Shown here: positions 18,671-28,047 of the stretch, in pieces
How positions within the stretch are numbered: the stretch's first letter is position 1
Layout of the letters: every line of letters starts with the position of its first letter
DNA from: Lysinibacillus mangiferihumi
GTDB taxonomy: Bacteria; Bacillota; Bacilli; Bacillales_A; Planococcaceae
Assembly: GCF_003049665.1 (NCBI RefSeq)
Contig: NZ_PYWM01000009.1
Coordinates: 102,142 to 166,141, forward strand
Length of the DNA: 64,000 bases
Direction of reading: 5' to 3'
Program-made: the position numbers and the translations under genes
Notes under the pieces: model-generated
The model's database searches: none
Told to the model about the DNA's origin: nothing
Seen by the model: the letters and a program-made list of their open reading frames with translations, nothing else

Positions 18671-19501
18671 CTACAAGAAAAAAGAGCTATTCGTTTCTTC
18701 TACTCGATCTAACCATTCGCTAACAAGCACATGAAAAAGATGAGATTGTTCTATTTGTAGATTATGCCCTGCTCTATCTAAGATGGAGAATGTTGCTCTT
18801 GGGAAAAATTTAAGCAAGTCAAGGGCATCTTGATAGCCGACGACCGAATCTTGCTTGCCTAATAAAAACAGACTCGGTTGTTGGAAAAGAATGTCCTTTA
18901 AAGCAAAGGAAAACCCATAGTTTTGCAGAATTTTTTCAAGAAAGTTTTCATCCGCCAGTTGACAGCCAACTAATACTTCATTCTTATATCGATTCCAGTT
19001 ATATGCATCTAAGACCACTTGATGGGTGCTGAAATCGTCTACTTGTTGTTTCGTTAATGTGGCTAAAAAAGGTTGATTAGCTGCAACAATCGTATGTGCT
19101 GGCACAATGCGATCTTGCTTTTCGGGAACAATCATAGGGCAAACAAAGGCAACACCTAAAATACGATCCTCAAGTTTCTGCATGATACCTCTTGTTAAGT
19201 ACCCACCATAAGATTCACCCGCTATAACAAAAGATTGACTCGGCAAAACTGTCTGGATAAATTCTACTACTGCTTCTAACATATCATCTGTATTATGGAT
19301 GTGTTCATAATCTTTTGTTTTACCCATACCTGGTAAATCAAGATAAATGCGTTTCCAGCCTTCCCGTTGCGTAAAAATCGGCTCCATACATCCCTTCATC
19401 AGTCGATGATCGGGAGTAAATCCGTGGAGCATAATAATAGGTTGTCCTACACCTATCTCTTCATAATAGATTGTTGCATTCGTTACTTGACAAAATGGCA
19501 T
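18671..19501 (-). CDS. Alpha/beta-fold hydrolase
   Basis: A 276-residue alpha/beta hydrolase with HGF in MLHGFTPDHR, nucleophile elbow GESYGG (about residue 96), and a C-terminal catalytic His in DRAGHNLQIEQ. It is not closely similar by eye to the other hydrolase of this block. It lies between the large activator gene and livK and has its own terminator, so it may be expressed with the regulator or alone. Substrate unknown. Confidence 0.85.
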   Translation of the reverse strand: MPFCQVTNATIYYEEIGVGQPIIMLHGFTPDHRLMKGCMEPIFTQREGWKRIYLDLPGMGKTKDYEHIHNTDDMLEAVVEFIQTVLPSQSFVIAGESYGGYLTRGIMQKLEDRILGVAFVCPMIVPEKQDRIVPAHTIVAANQPFLATLTKQQVDDFSTHQVVLDAYNWNRYKNEVLVGCQLADENFLEKILQNYGFSFALKDILFQQPSLFLLGKQDSVVGYQDALDLLKFFPRATFSILDRAGHNLQIEQSHLFHVLVSEWLDRVEETNSSFFL

Positions 19502-19573
19502 TTGAGCTCCTCCAATAATTCGACAGATATTACGAAATTATTTAAATAACATTTACAGCTTTCCCTATGCGTG

Positions 19574-22500
19574 CTAGCTCATTATTAAATCATACACAGC
19601 CATTGTTGATTCCATCGGCGTTGTTTTGAGCTCTGTTTGTAATTGTTGTACACATCTTTCATACCATTTCAATGCCAGTGAGCGGTTATTCAATTGGTAA
19701 TAACTATACATTAAAAGACGATACCCTTCTTCCCAAAGTATATCTTCTTGAATTATTTTCTCTGCATAAAAAATGGCTTGTTTAAACTGATGTTGGCGCG
19801 TGGCATTTTGGGCTAATCGTTCAAGTACTTCAATATATAAAGTCTGTAACTTATCACGGTCTTGCGTCAACCAATCAATTTGCTTTTTTTCTGCATATAA
19901 AACATCTGTATAACTATGCGCAGCCAGTTGCAGCCACTCATCCGAAAAATGAGGGTCAAACTCCTCCATCCCCAACGTATAATAATAATAAAATCGTTCG
20001 ACATCAATATGCAAAAACTGAATATGCTGTAGCTGATACATATTGTTTTTGCGATGAATAAAAAAGCTATCCTGACGGGCATTTCTCCTTGGTTCTAGCA
20101 CTTTTAACAAAGTATTTAAAACAACTTTAAAATCGCGATCTACTGTCTCCACAGAACGTTCTGGCCATAACGCATGCGCAATTTCCTCTTTGGGCATATA
20201 CCGTTGGCGATGACAATACAAATAAACAAAGAGCTCCTTCGATTTTTCGCGTTGCCATTCTTTATCTCCCAGTTTCTTATGATTTCTGATTAAATTTAAA
20301 CTACCAAATAAATTCACTTGCATGTCATCTGCAGGATACACGATATTGCCTTCCATTTGAAAATAATTTCGTAATGTTTGAATTGTGGTATTGTTTAGCC
20401 CACAGTGTTCACTATACTGCAAAAGCTCATAAAAAATCATTAAATTTGTGGGGCCGAGAATGGATTTTCTTTGAAAAAAATAATCATAGCCATTAGCAAT
20501 ACAAGTACTTGCAAAGCGCTGAAAACATTGACAAAATAGATGTGCGTTATTCTCTTGCAAGGCAATAACAGATTGATAGAAAAAAACATGCATCTCCCCA
20601 TATTGATCGCCACAATCAAGAAATAGCTTATGTGCCTTCACTAGTATTTGTTTGGCTTCTTGCCACTCCTGACACGAAATCATCACCTTCACTTCAGCAA
20701 GTAAAATAAGGGCTGTCATCCAAGCATCTTGTACTTGCTCCGTTTCCTGCAAACCTAAAGCTAAATATTTTCTGGCAGCAACATAATCCCCTTGTGCATG
20801 TTTGGCAATGGCAAGTCCCATATAGGGTTCCGCCTTTACACGCGAAATATTAATGGTATTCATTAACGTAATCGCCTTTTCATAGGCATCACAAGCCCCA
20901 GCATAATTCGGAAAATCTAATAATAGCAAGGCATGCGCTTTTCGATTGTAGCCTACTGCCTCAATAAAAATAGACTTTTCACGCACGCCTCTTCGAATGC
21001 CATGCTGAGCGGTATACCACGCTTCTTTACCATGACCTAATAGGGAGAAAACAAAGGATGCTAAAAGCTCACTTTCCCGATGTGTAGCTACTAATTGCGG
21101 AGGCATTTCCAATCTTTCAATCAAAAGATTCTTTGCTTCCACTAGTTGACCCGTGCGTAATAAAATCCGCACATCTACATTTGCCCTATGCAACACAGCT
21201 TCATTTAACTTGACTTCATCTATAAATTGTTGTGCCTTTTTTGCCTTTCCTAAATTCACTAGATTCTCTGCATACTGACGTTGCAATTCTAAAAGCGCTT
21301 CCTCACTTAACGCAGCTTCCGGAGCCAATTGTAAGGCACGCATTAAATAGGGTTCTGCTAATGCAGGTTGGATTGTATCAAGATAAATGTGCGCTAATCC
21401 AGCCTGTGCCTTTGTCATATAGAGCACATCATGATTGCTTTTAGCCATCTTTTCAGTCATTTCGTACGCATATTTAGCCTTTTCATAATAGGCTCGATAT
21501 CGATGGCACTCCCCTTCAAAAAAATAGAGACGATAAAACTTCACTTTTTCCTCCGTCGAAAAACGATGAATTTTCTCTAATAGCCACTCAAACTGACCAG
21601 CTTTTACTAGATTTTCCGCATAATCTTGCAATAGTGTGCCACTAAAGTTCGAATCATTTGTTTTAAATGCATGATGTAAAATAGCATGCACATCGTTTTC
21701 TTGAACGTAAAACAAGGCAGCTTTTTTATGCAATTGAACAAATTGTTGCGGATTTTGCTGCCATTTTAATTCTAAAAATCGACGAAATAAAGCATGAAAA
21801 CGGTAAAAGCCATTTTCAGCCATTGGTTGAATAAATAAATGTTTTTGCAACAACTGTTTGAATGTCTCAGCAGTTTCACTCTGATAAAACTGCGCAATTA
21901 ACGCTTCGGAGAAAGTAGGAAATATCGCTAATTGAAGTAATGTCTTTTGCTCAAATTTAGGCATCTTGAAGAAAACTTCCTCCGATAAGTAAGTAAACAA
22001 GTCGTTTGAATGGATTGTTAACCAGTGGTCTAGCGCTTCATAGTTCCATTGTTCAGCTAGTAATGTGATGGAGATTGCCCAGCCTTCTGTAATGTCCAAT
22101 ACTATTAGTATTTCATCTTGTGACAAGTGTGTGGCTACATAGTCTTCAAAAAACACAGCAATTTCTTCAGCAGAAAATGCTAAATCCGTTTCTGTTATAA
22201 AATGAGCTTTCATCTGCATTTTTAATTTTCGAATGATATCCCATTTCGGTAGTGTTCTAGAGGCGATTATAAAATGAATATGAGGTGGCGAAAATTCAAT
22301 AATTTTTTCCATAACATAGTTTATATGAAATTCATGGTCGACTAAATGATAGTCGTCAATTACAAGTAAAAAGGAGTGTTCAATCTCACATAAACGATTG
22401 ACAAATAACTTATACCAACGATTCAATTCTTCAATTTTAGGAAAGCGTGATACCTGATTCCAATTGTCAAATTGTACACCGAAGTGCGGTATGACCCGTT

Positions 22501-22762
22501 GAATACTATAAAGTAAATGTCTTAGAAAGGGTAATATATTATCATCCTCTTCGGAAACACTATACCAAGAAAACGGGCTCGATTCCGCATGTAAAAACTG
22601 TGCTAAAATTGTGGTCTTGCCGTAACCAGCACCACTATGAATAAAAGTACAGGTGTGTTCAAGACCTTTTTTTAGTTTTTTCATCAATACAGCCCGACGA
22701 ATACAATGATTGGATGGAATTGGTGGAATACATTTCGATTGAATAATAATATCTGCTGTCAT
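19574..22762 (-). CDS. Large MalT-like ATP-binding activator with C-terminal BTAD
   Basis: A protein of about 1062 residues built like a signal-transducing ATPase regulator. The N-terminal part begins like MalT (QSKCIPPIPSNHCIRRAVL) and has the P-loop HSGAGYGKTT and a Walker B-like LLVIDDYHLVD. A long helical, TPR-like centre follows. The C-terminal 250 residues read as a winged helix (KSKELFVYLYCHRQRYMPKE) followed by a bacterial transcriptional activator domain, in place of a LuxR-type helix-turn-helix. The ATG at 22762 follows GGGGAGGTTAGTGTAAAA. Its place beside the liv/acyl-CoA operon makes it the likely activator of that operon, by inference only. Confidence 0.85.
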   Translation of the reverse strand: MTADIIIQSKCIPPIPSNHCIRRAVLMKKLKKGLEHTCTFIHSGAGYGKTTILAQFLHAESSPFSWYSVSEEDDNILPFLRHLLYSIQRVIPHFGVQFDNWNQVSRFPKIEELNRWYKLFVNRLCEIEHSFLLVIDDYHLVDHEFHINYVMEKIIEFSPPHIHFIIASRTLPKWDIIRKLKMQMKAHFITETDLAFSAEEIAVFFEDYVATHLSQDEILIVLDITEGWAISITLLAEQWNYEALDHWLTIHSNDLFTYLSEEVFFKMPKFEQKTLLQLAIFPTFSEALIAQFYQSETAETFKQLLQKHLFIQPMAENGFYRFHALFRRFLELKWQQNPQQFVQLHKKAALFYVQENDVHAILHHAFKTNDSNFSGTLLQDYAENLVKAGQFEWLLEKIHRFSTEEKVKFYRLYFFEGECHRYRAYYEKAKYAYEMTEKMAKSNHDVLYMTKAQAGLAHIYLDTIQPALAEPYLMRALQLAPEAALSEEALLELQRQYAENLVNLGKAKKAQQFIDEVKLNEAVLHRANVDVRILLRTGQLVEAKNLLIERLEMPPQLVATHRESELLASFVFSLLGHGKEAWYTAQHGIRRGVREKSIFIEAVGYNRKAHALLLLDFPNYAGACDAYEKAITLMNTINISRVKAEPYMGLAIAKHAQGDYVAARKYLALGLQETEQVQDAWMTALILLAEVKVMISCQEWQEAKQILVKAHKLFLDCGDQYGEMHVFFYQSVIALQENNAHLFCQCFQRFASTCIANGYDYFFQRKSILGPTNLMIFYELLQYSEHCGLNNTTIQTLRNYFQMEGNIVYPADDMQVNLFGSLNLIRNHKKLGDKEWQREKSKELFVYLYCHRQRYMPKEEIAHALWPERSVETVDRDFKVVLNTLLKVLEPRRNARQDSFFIHRKNNMYQLQHIQFLHIDVERFYYYYTLGMEEFDPHFSDEWLQLAAHSYTDVLYAEKKQIDWLTQDRDKLQTLYIEVLERLAQNATRQHQFKQAIFYAEKIIQEDILWEEGYRLLMYSYYQLNNRSLALKWYERCVQQLQTELKTTPMESTMAVYDLIMS

Positions 22763-22944
22763 TTTTACACTAACCTCCCCATAAGAACGGTAAGACGGGT
22801 TGTGGAATAGACTACATTCCATTCTTTTTGAATAGTTAAATTATTGACAGTTTACCATATACTATATGTAGTTTTACATATTTCCAATGAATATTGCGAC
22901 AAGCTATTATTTTATGTAGAAAATAAAAGATAGAGAAATAAAAT

Positions 22945-22976
22945 AATCCCGATTATCATAGGAGATAATCGGGATT
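22945..22976 (-). terminator. Terminator after ddh
   Basis: AATCCCGATTATC and GATAATCGGGATT form a 13-bp stem, followed on the minus strand by ATTTTATTT. Confidence 0.88.
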
Positions 22977-22988
22977 GGGGCTTTATTT

Positions 22989-23969
22989 TTATAATAGTTC
23001 CTTACGTAATTGTTCAGCTGATTTCGGAGATAACAGACCGAACGGAATATCGAATACTGTTTTTGCACCTTTTTCACCCGCTTGACTTAAGCGGTGTGCT
23101 GCACGTGCATAAGCCACAAGGACACTTGACGTGAAGTTTGGATTACTTTCAAGTTTTAACGAGAATTCTAAAATTTGTTTATCATTAGCGCCGCTTTCAC
23201 CACTGCGAATAACGAAGCCACCATGTGGCATGCCTGTATGGTTGGCATTAAACTCATCTTCAGAGATAAAGTTTACAGTTGTGTTATACTCATCGAAATA
23301 GTTCGGCATTGTTACAATTTCTTGCTCTACTTTTGCCGCATCTGCACCTTCTTCAAGCACTACCCAGCATTCACGTGCATGCTTTTCACGTGTAGTAAGC
23401 TCTGGATTCTCACCATTACGAACACGTTCTACAGCATCTTTGATAGGTAATGTATACTGTACAGCATTTTTAACCCCTTCAATACGACGAACTGCATCCG
23501 AGTGACCTTGACTTAAGCCATCACCCCAGAATGTATACGTTGTACCTACAGGTAATACTGCCTCGCCTAAAACACGATTTAAAGAAAATAGACCTGGATC
23601 CCAACCTACAGAGATAACAGATACTTTACCAGATTTTTGAGCAGCAGCGTCAACCGCATCGAAAAACTCTGGAATTTTCGCATGAGTATCAAAACTATCA
23701 ATTGTATTAAACCATTGCGCAAAGTGTGGACCTTGCTCAGGTAAATCTGTTGCAGAGCCACCACATAAAATCATTACATCAATGTCATCTTGAAATTTTT
23801 CAGCATCATCTACTAAATATACGCTCGCGTTACTTGCAACGCTCACTGTTGAAGGATCGCGACGAGTGAATACCGCTACTAATTCCATATCTGGATTTTG
23901 TGAAATAGCGAATTCAACACCGCGCCCTAAATTTCCATAACCGACAATACCTACTCGAATTGCACTCAT
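22989..23969 (-). CDS. ddh: meso-Diaminopimelate D-dehydrogenase
   Basis: A 326-residue NADP-dependent enzyme that makes meso-diaminopimelate from tetrahydrodipicolinate in one step, feeding lysine and cell wall synthesis. The nucleotide-binding opening IRVGIVGYGNLGRGVEFAI, the segment ILCGGSATDLPEQGP and the conserved SVGWDPGLFSLNR and GLSQGHSDAVRRIEGVKNA are characteristic. The enzyme is found in only some Bacillales, among them Lysinibacillus. The ATG follows GAGGAGGAATTTTA, and a hairpin-forming repeat lies in the leader. Confidence 0.96.
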   Translation of the reverse strand: MSAIRVGIVGYGNLGRGVEFAISQNPDMELVAVFTRRDPSTVSVASNASVYLVDDAEKFQDDIDVMILCGGSATDLPEQGPHFAQWFNTIDSFDTHAKIPEFFDAVDAAAQKSGKVSVISVGWDPGLFSLNRVLGEAVLPVGTTYTFWGDGLSQGHSDAVRRIEGVKNAVQYTLPIKDAVERVRNGENPELTTREKHARECWVVLEEGADAAKVEQEIVTMPNYFDEYNTTVNFISEDEFNANHTGMPHGGFVIRSGESGANDKQILEFSLKLESNPNFTSSVLVAYARAAHRLSQAGEKGAKTVFDIPFGLLSPKSAEQLRKELL

Positions 23970-23981
23970 TAAAATTCCTCC

Positions 23982-24018
23982 TCACGTTAACGTGACAATG
24001 TGAAAACTTTCACGTTAA
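23982..24018. promoter_or_regulatory. Triple TCACGTTAA/TTAACGTGA repeat in the ddh leader
   Basis: TCACGTTAA at 23982-23990 and 24010-24018, and its complement TTAACGTGA at 23987-23995. The first two form the palindrome CACGTTAACGTG, and the last two can fold into a 9-bp hairpin with a 14-nt loop. It lies immediately upstream of the ddh ribosome binding site, so it may be an operator or a leader hairpin. No known regulator is implied. Confidence 0.55.
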
Positions 24019-24251
24019 TTCTACTTACAATAATACTGTGAGTTAGAAAAATTCACAATAGTTTGAGTACGTGTTTTTCTCTAGAAATTATACAAGTTTT
24101 CTATGATTTCTATACATATATGGCATGAATACGGTTACAAATTACTAAAAAACAAGTAGAACTTTTAAGTTTTCGTAAAAGCCATGTAAATCAAGACTTT
24201 TTACTCGCTAGGTCTTGTACAATATAAATAACGACGAAGGGGGCATGATGA

Positions 24252-24593
24252 ATGAAAGGTTATGGTTTCTCACCTAGTACAACGAAGGTTTTTCTAAAAA
24301 ACGATAAACAAGCCAAACAGCAATCGAACTCGGTATTCGTTAGACAATTGAGAATTCCCATTGCAACAAACAAAAAATCTACAGCAAAAAACCTCATCAA
24401 TCACCAAACGGCACTAAAAGTAGCTTATTTTGTAAATATGCCTTTAGCACCGATAAATGACCTTCCTAACAGTATCATAAAAAATGGTTACACATTCCGT
24501 AACTGCTACCATAGTGAAAAGCAAATAGCCCGCTGGCTCGTTAAAAAAAGTGAGTACAACAGAGCAAGACACAAACTCCATCATTATTATTGA
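24252..24593 (+). CDS. Hypothetical basic protein
   Basis: A 113-residue protein that I do not recognise. It is basic and hydrophilic with no signal peptide or membrane span, rich in Lys, Asn, Gln and Ser, and ends in an HKLHHYY tail. The ATG follows GAAGGGGGCATGATGA. A TTGTAC-like and TATAAA-like pair lies about 25-40 bp upstream (24215-24232). Its last 7 bp overlap the end of the convergent Crp-like gene, so the two share their 3' ends. The good ribosome binding site supports it as real. Confidence 0.6.
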   Translation: MKGYGFSPSTTKVFLKNDKQAKQQSNSVFVRQLRIPIATNKKSTAKNLINHQTALKVAYFVNMPLAPINDLPNSIIKNGYTFRNCYHSEKQIARWLVKKSEYNRARHKLHHYY

Positions 24594-25252
24594 ATTTCTT
24601 GCGCTAATTGCATCAGACGTTGCTCATCCATAATATGATAGCCATTCTTTTTCTTTTGTAAAATGTTAGCTTCGCAAAATTGAGCAAGAACATATAGTAA
24701 ATGCCGATAAGAGACCCCCAAATATTCACATATCTCTGTATGTTTTTCTTTATAAATGCCTTTGTCAGATGATAGCTGGATAAAGGCAGCTAACCGATTT
24801 TCCAGTGGATAAGCCTGATTTTGCGTATACTTAGATGTCATTTTGGAAGCTTTTTCCCCTAAAAAGACACATAATCGACGTAAAAATGGCGCATCTGCTA
24901 ATAACATGTCTTTGCATCCCTGCGTCGCAATGGATAAACAGATTGTCTCTGTCACCGTTTGAATCCCCTTTGTATACCTCGCCTCATTCAGCAATTCAAT
25001 TTCTCCCATAAAACATGGCGCTTCAATATATTCAATCAGTGATACCTTTCCATTTTTATGTGTCATATACAATTTTGCTTTGCCTTCCATCATATAGTAC
25101 AGCGTATCTGGAAAAGATCCTTCTTTAAAAATCCATTCCCCTTTGTCAAATTTACATATTTCTATATAAGGATGAATATTAAACGAAAAAAAATCTTCAA
25201 TTTGAAAGTTTTCGATATAGTAAGAACGTTCTTCACCTGTAAGTTTTTGCAT
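24587..25252 (-). CDS. Crp/Fnr-family transcriptional regulator
   Basis: A 221-residue regulator with an N-terminal cyclic nucleotide-binding-type beta barrel (about residues 15-130, with FKEGSFPDTLYYMMEGKAKLY) and a C-terminal winged helix (about residues 145-215, with TEICEYLGVSYRHLLYVLAQF as the recognition region). It resembles YeiL-type members. No Cys cluster typical of Fnr iron-sulfur sensors is present. It is divergent from the MFS transporter gene, with 97 bp between the two starts, and probably controls that gene. Confidence 0.85.
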   Translation of the reverse strand: MQKLTGEERSYYIENFQIEDFFSFNIHPYIEICKFDKGEWIFKEGSFPDTLYYMMEGKAKLYMTHKNGKVSLIEYIEAPCFMGEIELLNEARYTKGIQTVTETICLSIATQGCKDMLLADAPFLRRLCVFLGEKASKMTSKYTQNQAYPLENRLAAFIQLSSDKGIYKEKHTEICEYLGVSYRHLLYVLAQFCEANILQKKKNGYHIMDEQRLMQLAQEIQ

Positions 25253-25349
25253 TTTTTAAGGACTCCTGTTCAAAATATGAGATATCTCACATTATTGTAG
25301 CGAGGAACGTGCTATTATTCAACATAGTTAAATGGAGGTACCAAATTTT

Positions 25350-26501
25350 ATGAACAATCAACGATGGCTTTCTCAAAATTTCTTTGCTTTTTTTATTACA
25401 TGGGGTATTTTCTTACCTTATTGGACAGGTTGGTTAGTCGATACAAAGCACCTTACTGTATCTCAAGCGAGTGTTGTAATGGGCTGCGGTCTTTTAGCAC
25501 GTGCAACATCGAATCTATTTTTCTTTCCAATCCTTGCAAAATATGTGCACAATAAACGACTGATTACGATATTAGCAATTGGTGCATTGCTGACAGCTTT
25601 ACTTTATATTCCAAGCACAAGTTTTATCGCTCTTCTTTTCGTTACCATTTTATTTAGTATTTTTTACCCTGCTCTATTGCCTGCCGTGGAAAGTAGTGCG
25701 GCAACGCTTGTACAATATGGCAATGTCCATTACGGTAAAAGTCGCTCTTACGGATCATTTGGCTTTGTTATCGCTGTACTTATAATTAGTATGTTAACAG
25801 GCGTTTTTGGGAAGGATATTATTTTTTGGAGCATGATTTTAGGGATTATCGGGATGTTATTCATGCAACAAATGGCAACACCAAAAGAATTACTTATTGT
25901 ACCTACGAAAGAACAACGTGCAAAATCACTATCAATGAAAACATTATGGAGCATTAAAGGGTTTCCGATTGTATTATTGATCGTTATTTTATTACAAGGT
26001 GCCCATGCATCCTACTATAGTTATGGCTATATTTATTTAGAAGATTTACACGTCGATCCATTCTATATGGGGATGATTATTAACATTGCGGTTGTTTGTG
26101 AAATTTTATATTTCATGAAAGCTGATACACTGTTTACGAAATGGCGCTCCTCTTCACTATTACTATTAGCAGCTAGTGGATCTTCGTTACGTTGGTTACT
26201 CATCTTCCTCTTTCCTAACGTTTGGGTATTTATCGGCTCACAAGTATTACATGCCTTATCATTTGCATTAGCACACTTTGCCTTTATCGGCTATTTAACA
26301 AAGAACTTACCGAAGGAACAAATTCCTAATGCACAAGGCTTATATTCAGCACTGGCAATGGGTTTAAGCACTGCCATTCTCACATTTTTAGGCGGCTATT
26401 TATACGAAATATCCCCTGGTCTCGCCTTTGCGGCGATGCTGATTTGTACAGTGCCGGCTATTGGTATATTGCTAGCTACTCGTAAAAGATTCCAGTACTA
26501 A
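25350..26501 (+). CDS. MFS transporter, phenylpropionate/LacY-like subfamily
   Basis: A 383-residue major facilitator with about 12 hydrophobic spans. The opening QNFFAFFITWGIFLPYWTGW and the loop GKSRSYGSFGF resemble the HcaT/LacY-like branch. The ATG at 25350 follows ATGGAGGTACC; an upstream ATG at 25332 is part of that ribosome binding region. It is divergent from the Crp-like regulator and ends at a strong terminator. The substrate is unknown. Confidence 0.85.
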   Translation: MNNQRWLSQNFFAFFITWGIFLPYWTGWLVDTKHLTVSQASVVMGCGLLARATSNLFFFPILAKYVHNKRLITILAIGALLTALLYIPSTSFIALLFVTILFSIFYPALLPAVESSAATLVQYGNVHYGKSRSYGSFGFVIAVLIISMLTGVFGKDIIFWSMILGIIGMLFMQQMATPKELLIVPTKEQRAKSLSMKTLWSIKGFPIVLLIVILLQGAHASYYSYGYIYLEDLHVDPFYMGMIINIAVVCEILYFMKADTLFTKWRSSSLLLLAASGSSLRWLLIFLFPNVWVFIGSQVLHALSFALAHFAFIGYLTKNLPKEQIPNAQGLYSALAMGLSTAILTFLGGYLYEISPGLAFAAMLICTVPAIGILLATRKRFQY

Positions 26502-26510
26502 AATTAGAAT

Positions 26511-26545
26511 AACCCCAATGGTTTGATTACCATTGGGGTTTTATT
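26511..26545 (+). terminator. Terminator after the MFS gene
   Basis: AACCCCAATGG and CCATTGGGGTT form an 11-bp stem followed by TTATT. Confidence 0.9.
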
Positions 26546-26552
26546 ATGTAAA

Positions 26553-26789
26553 CTATTTTTCATTGATTTTATGCAAAGTAAACCCTCTAACCAATAACAG
26601 AATACCTAAGATAAAGAAAACGATACTGAAAAGAAATAATACATAGCCAGAATCAAAAAAAGAATTATAGAAAGTTTCCTGACCTACATACGTTAAATTT
26701 GAGACACTGATAGCCGTAACAATATACTGAGTTGAAATTAAAATAGCTGCAATAACTAAAAACAGTGACCCTACAATTTTATCTTCCAT
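26553..26789 (-). CDS. Small two-span membrane protein
   Basis: A 78-residue protein with two hydrophobic spans (about residues 6-27 and 48-68) and a basic end, TLHKINEK. I do not recognise a family. The ATG follows GAGGTGTAAAT. It lies 10 bp after the 54-codon gene upstream and forms a two-gene unit with it. Confidence 0.65.
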   Translation of the reverse strand: MEDKIVGSLFLVIAAILISTQYIVTAISVSNLTYVGQETFYNSFFDSGYVLFLFSIVFFILGILLLVRGFTLHKINEK

Positions 26790-26799
26790 ATTTACACCT

Positions 26800-26964
26800 C
26801 ATGCATTATTGAAGATTTTTCTTTTTGTAAAAAAACCCTTCGAAGGTCATATATAACGCGACTGCAATCCAAAAGATAAATAACCATGTGTTATTTTCTT
26901 TAAGGTCTGTAAAAATTAACACTGCACCTAACAACGTTATAAGTATTTTAATGATTAGTTTCAT
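26800..26964 (-). CDS. Very small membrane protein (54 residues)
   Basis: Starts MKLIIKILITLLGAVLIF and has a second hydrophobic stretch LFIFWIAVALYMTF before a KKK end. The start follows AGAGAGGAGTGGTTATTTTG. It is too short for usual gene finding, but the ribosome binding site, the two spans and the tight spacing to the next small membrane gene support it. No known function. Confidence 0.6.
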
Positions 26965-27320
26965 CAAAATAACCACTCCTCTCTATCGATAGAAAAATAA
27001 AGATATGCCCGAGCAACTACAAATTAACATTTCCAAACGTAAAAATCAACATTATATGCACGCCAGTACCTTTTTTAGAATAAACCCGTCATTTTGTTTG
27101 ACCTATAAAAGTACCATTTCAATTATTGAAAATAAATAATTGCATATTTTTGGTACACTCACAGAATTTCTCGCTTACTTATAACGCTGAACATACCAGT
27201 AATGCTAGTATGTAGTAGCGTTTGTCCTCATATGAAATTTTCAAAAAAAAGAAGTTGAAATTACTCTGATTTTTCTTAAAATAAATTATATATAATTTAT
27301 TTTTTTAGGGAGGAATCTAT
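26965..27320. other. AT-rich regulatory region before the pro-toxin gene
   Basis: No gene is seen. An imperfect inverted repeat lies at 27183-27222, with AACGCT and CATAC mirrored by GTATG and AGCGTT. A promoter-like pair, TTGAAA at 27255 and TAAAAT at 27277 with 16-bp spacing, faces the pro-toxin gene at 27469. Confidence 0.5.
27255..27282 (+). promoter_or_regulatory. Candidate sigma-A promoter for the pro-toxin region
   Basis: TTGAAA, 16 bp, TAAAAT, followed by an AT-rich stretch and then GGGAGGAATCTAT before a start codon. Confidence 0.5.
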
Positions 27321-27472
27321 ATGGAATCTATTCTTTTACCTCGTAACTAGCTATTAATTTTCTCGTCACTTTCCTTATCGCTCCAGCTATTCTACCTAAA
27401 AACCGTCAAAAAGCCAACACCACTATTTCACATGAAAATATACTAATGAAAGGGAAAAGAGGAATAGTATGA
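27321..27472 (+). pseudogene. Frameshifted small membrane protein gene
   Basis: An ATG with a strong GGGAGGAATCTAT site opens a frame of only nine codons (MESILLPRN). From about 27351 a different frame reads LAINFLVTFLIAPAILPKN and runs hydrophilic to a stop at 27472, overlapping the start of the pro-toxin gene by 4 bp. Joining the two frames gives one small membrane protein of about 50 residues whose end is coupled to the toxin start. It is either a decayed gene or a nine-codon leader peptide. Low certainty. Confidence 0.4.
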
Positions 27473-28047
27473 CTTCGAAAAAAAAGTCGATTGTAACAAT
27501 TGTTTCAATGTCTTTAATTTCAAATTTAGTTATTGTGCCATTTAACCCTAGTAATGCTAAAGCAGTGGAAAATACAAATATAGTTGAAGCTACTGACAAT
27601 GCGATATTTTCTGAACAACAGCTTGAAGAAGTTCAAATTATAGCAGATCATGTATCTTTTGAAAGAAAAGATGGTGTTGGTGTTTTTACACTTTCTAATA
27701 TCGCTGAGATGAAGATAAAATTACAAAACATTAATTCTTTCATTACTGCTGATGAAATAAGTTTTGCAATAGCAGACATAAATACTAAATTAGCTGACGA
27801 AAACGGAAATGGTGAAACGACAGAATTACTCGTTAAATCTAGAAATCTTATTCAATATGGAACCGAGTCTGCACCACGTATCGTAAAAAGATCATGTAGT
27901 AATTGGGTAGGTGGTTTAGGACTTGCCCATACTGCTGCTGTTACAGGAGCTGGTGTGTTATTAGGTATTTCAGGACCAGTAGGTTGGGCAGTTGGGACCG
28001 GTATGGCTACTGCTTACTATCTAGGTACACTGGCATGCCCAAACTAA
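27469..28047 (+). CDS. Secreted pro-peptide with C-terminal hydrophobic toxin-like domain
   Basis: The 192-residue product has a signal peptide (basic start, hydrophobic core to about residue 25, cleavage likely after NAKA at residue 32), a charged pro-region, and a sharply different last 51 residues. That last part follows the basic site RIVKR (137-141), starts with Cys143 and ends with Cys190, and between them is Gly/Ala-rich and hydrophobic, with GGLGLAHTAAVTGAGVLLG. This signal, pro-region and C-terminal membrane-active peptide layout is that of SdpC-like and other processed bacteriocins. Homology to SdpC itself is not evident. A small membrane protein gene overlaps its stop, as expected for immunity. 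ATG follows AAAGGGAAAAGAGGAATAGT. Confidence 0.65.
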   Translation: MTSKKKSIVTIVSMSLISNLVIVPFNPSNAKAVENTNIVEATDNAIFSEQQLEEVQIIADHVSFERKDGVGVFTLSNIAEMKIKLQNINSFITADEISFAIADINTKLADENGNGETTELLVKSRNLIQYGTESAPRIVKRSCSNWVGGLGLAHTAAVTGAGVLLGISGPVGWAVGTGMATAYYLGTLACPN

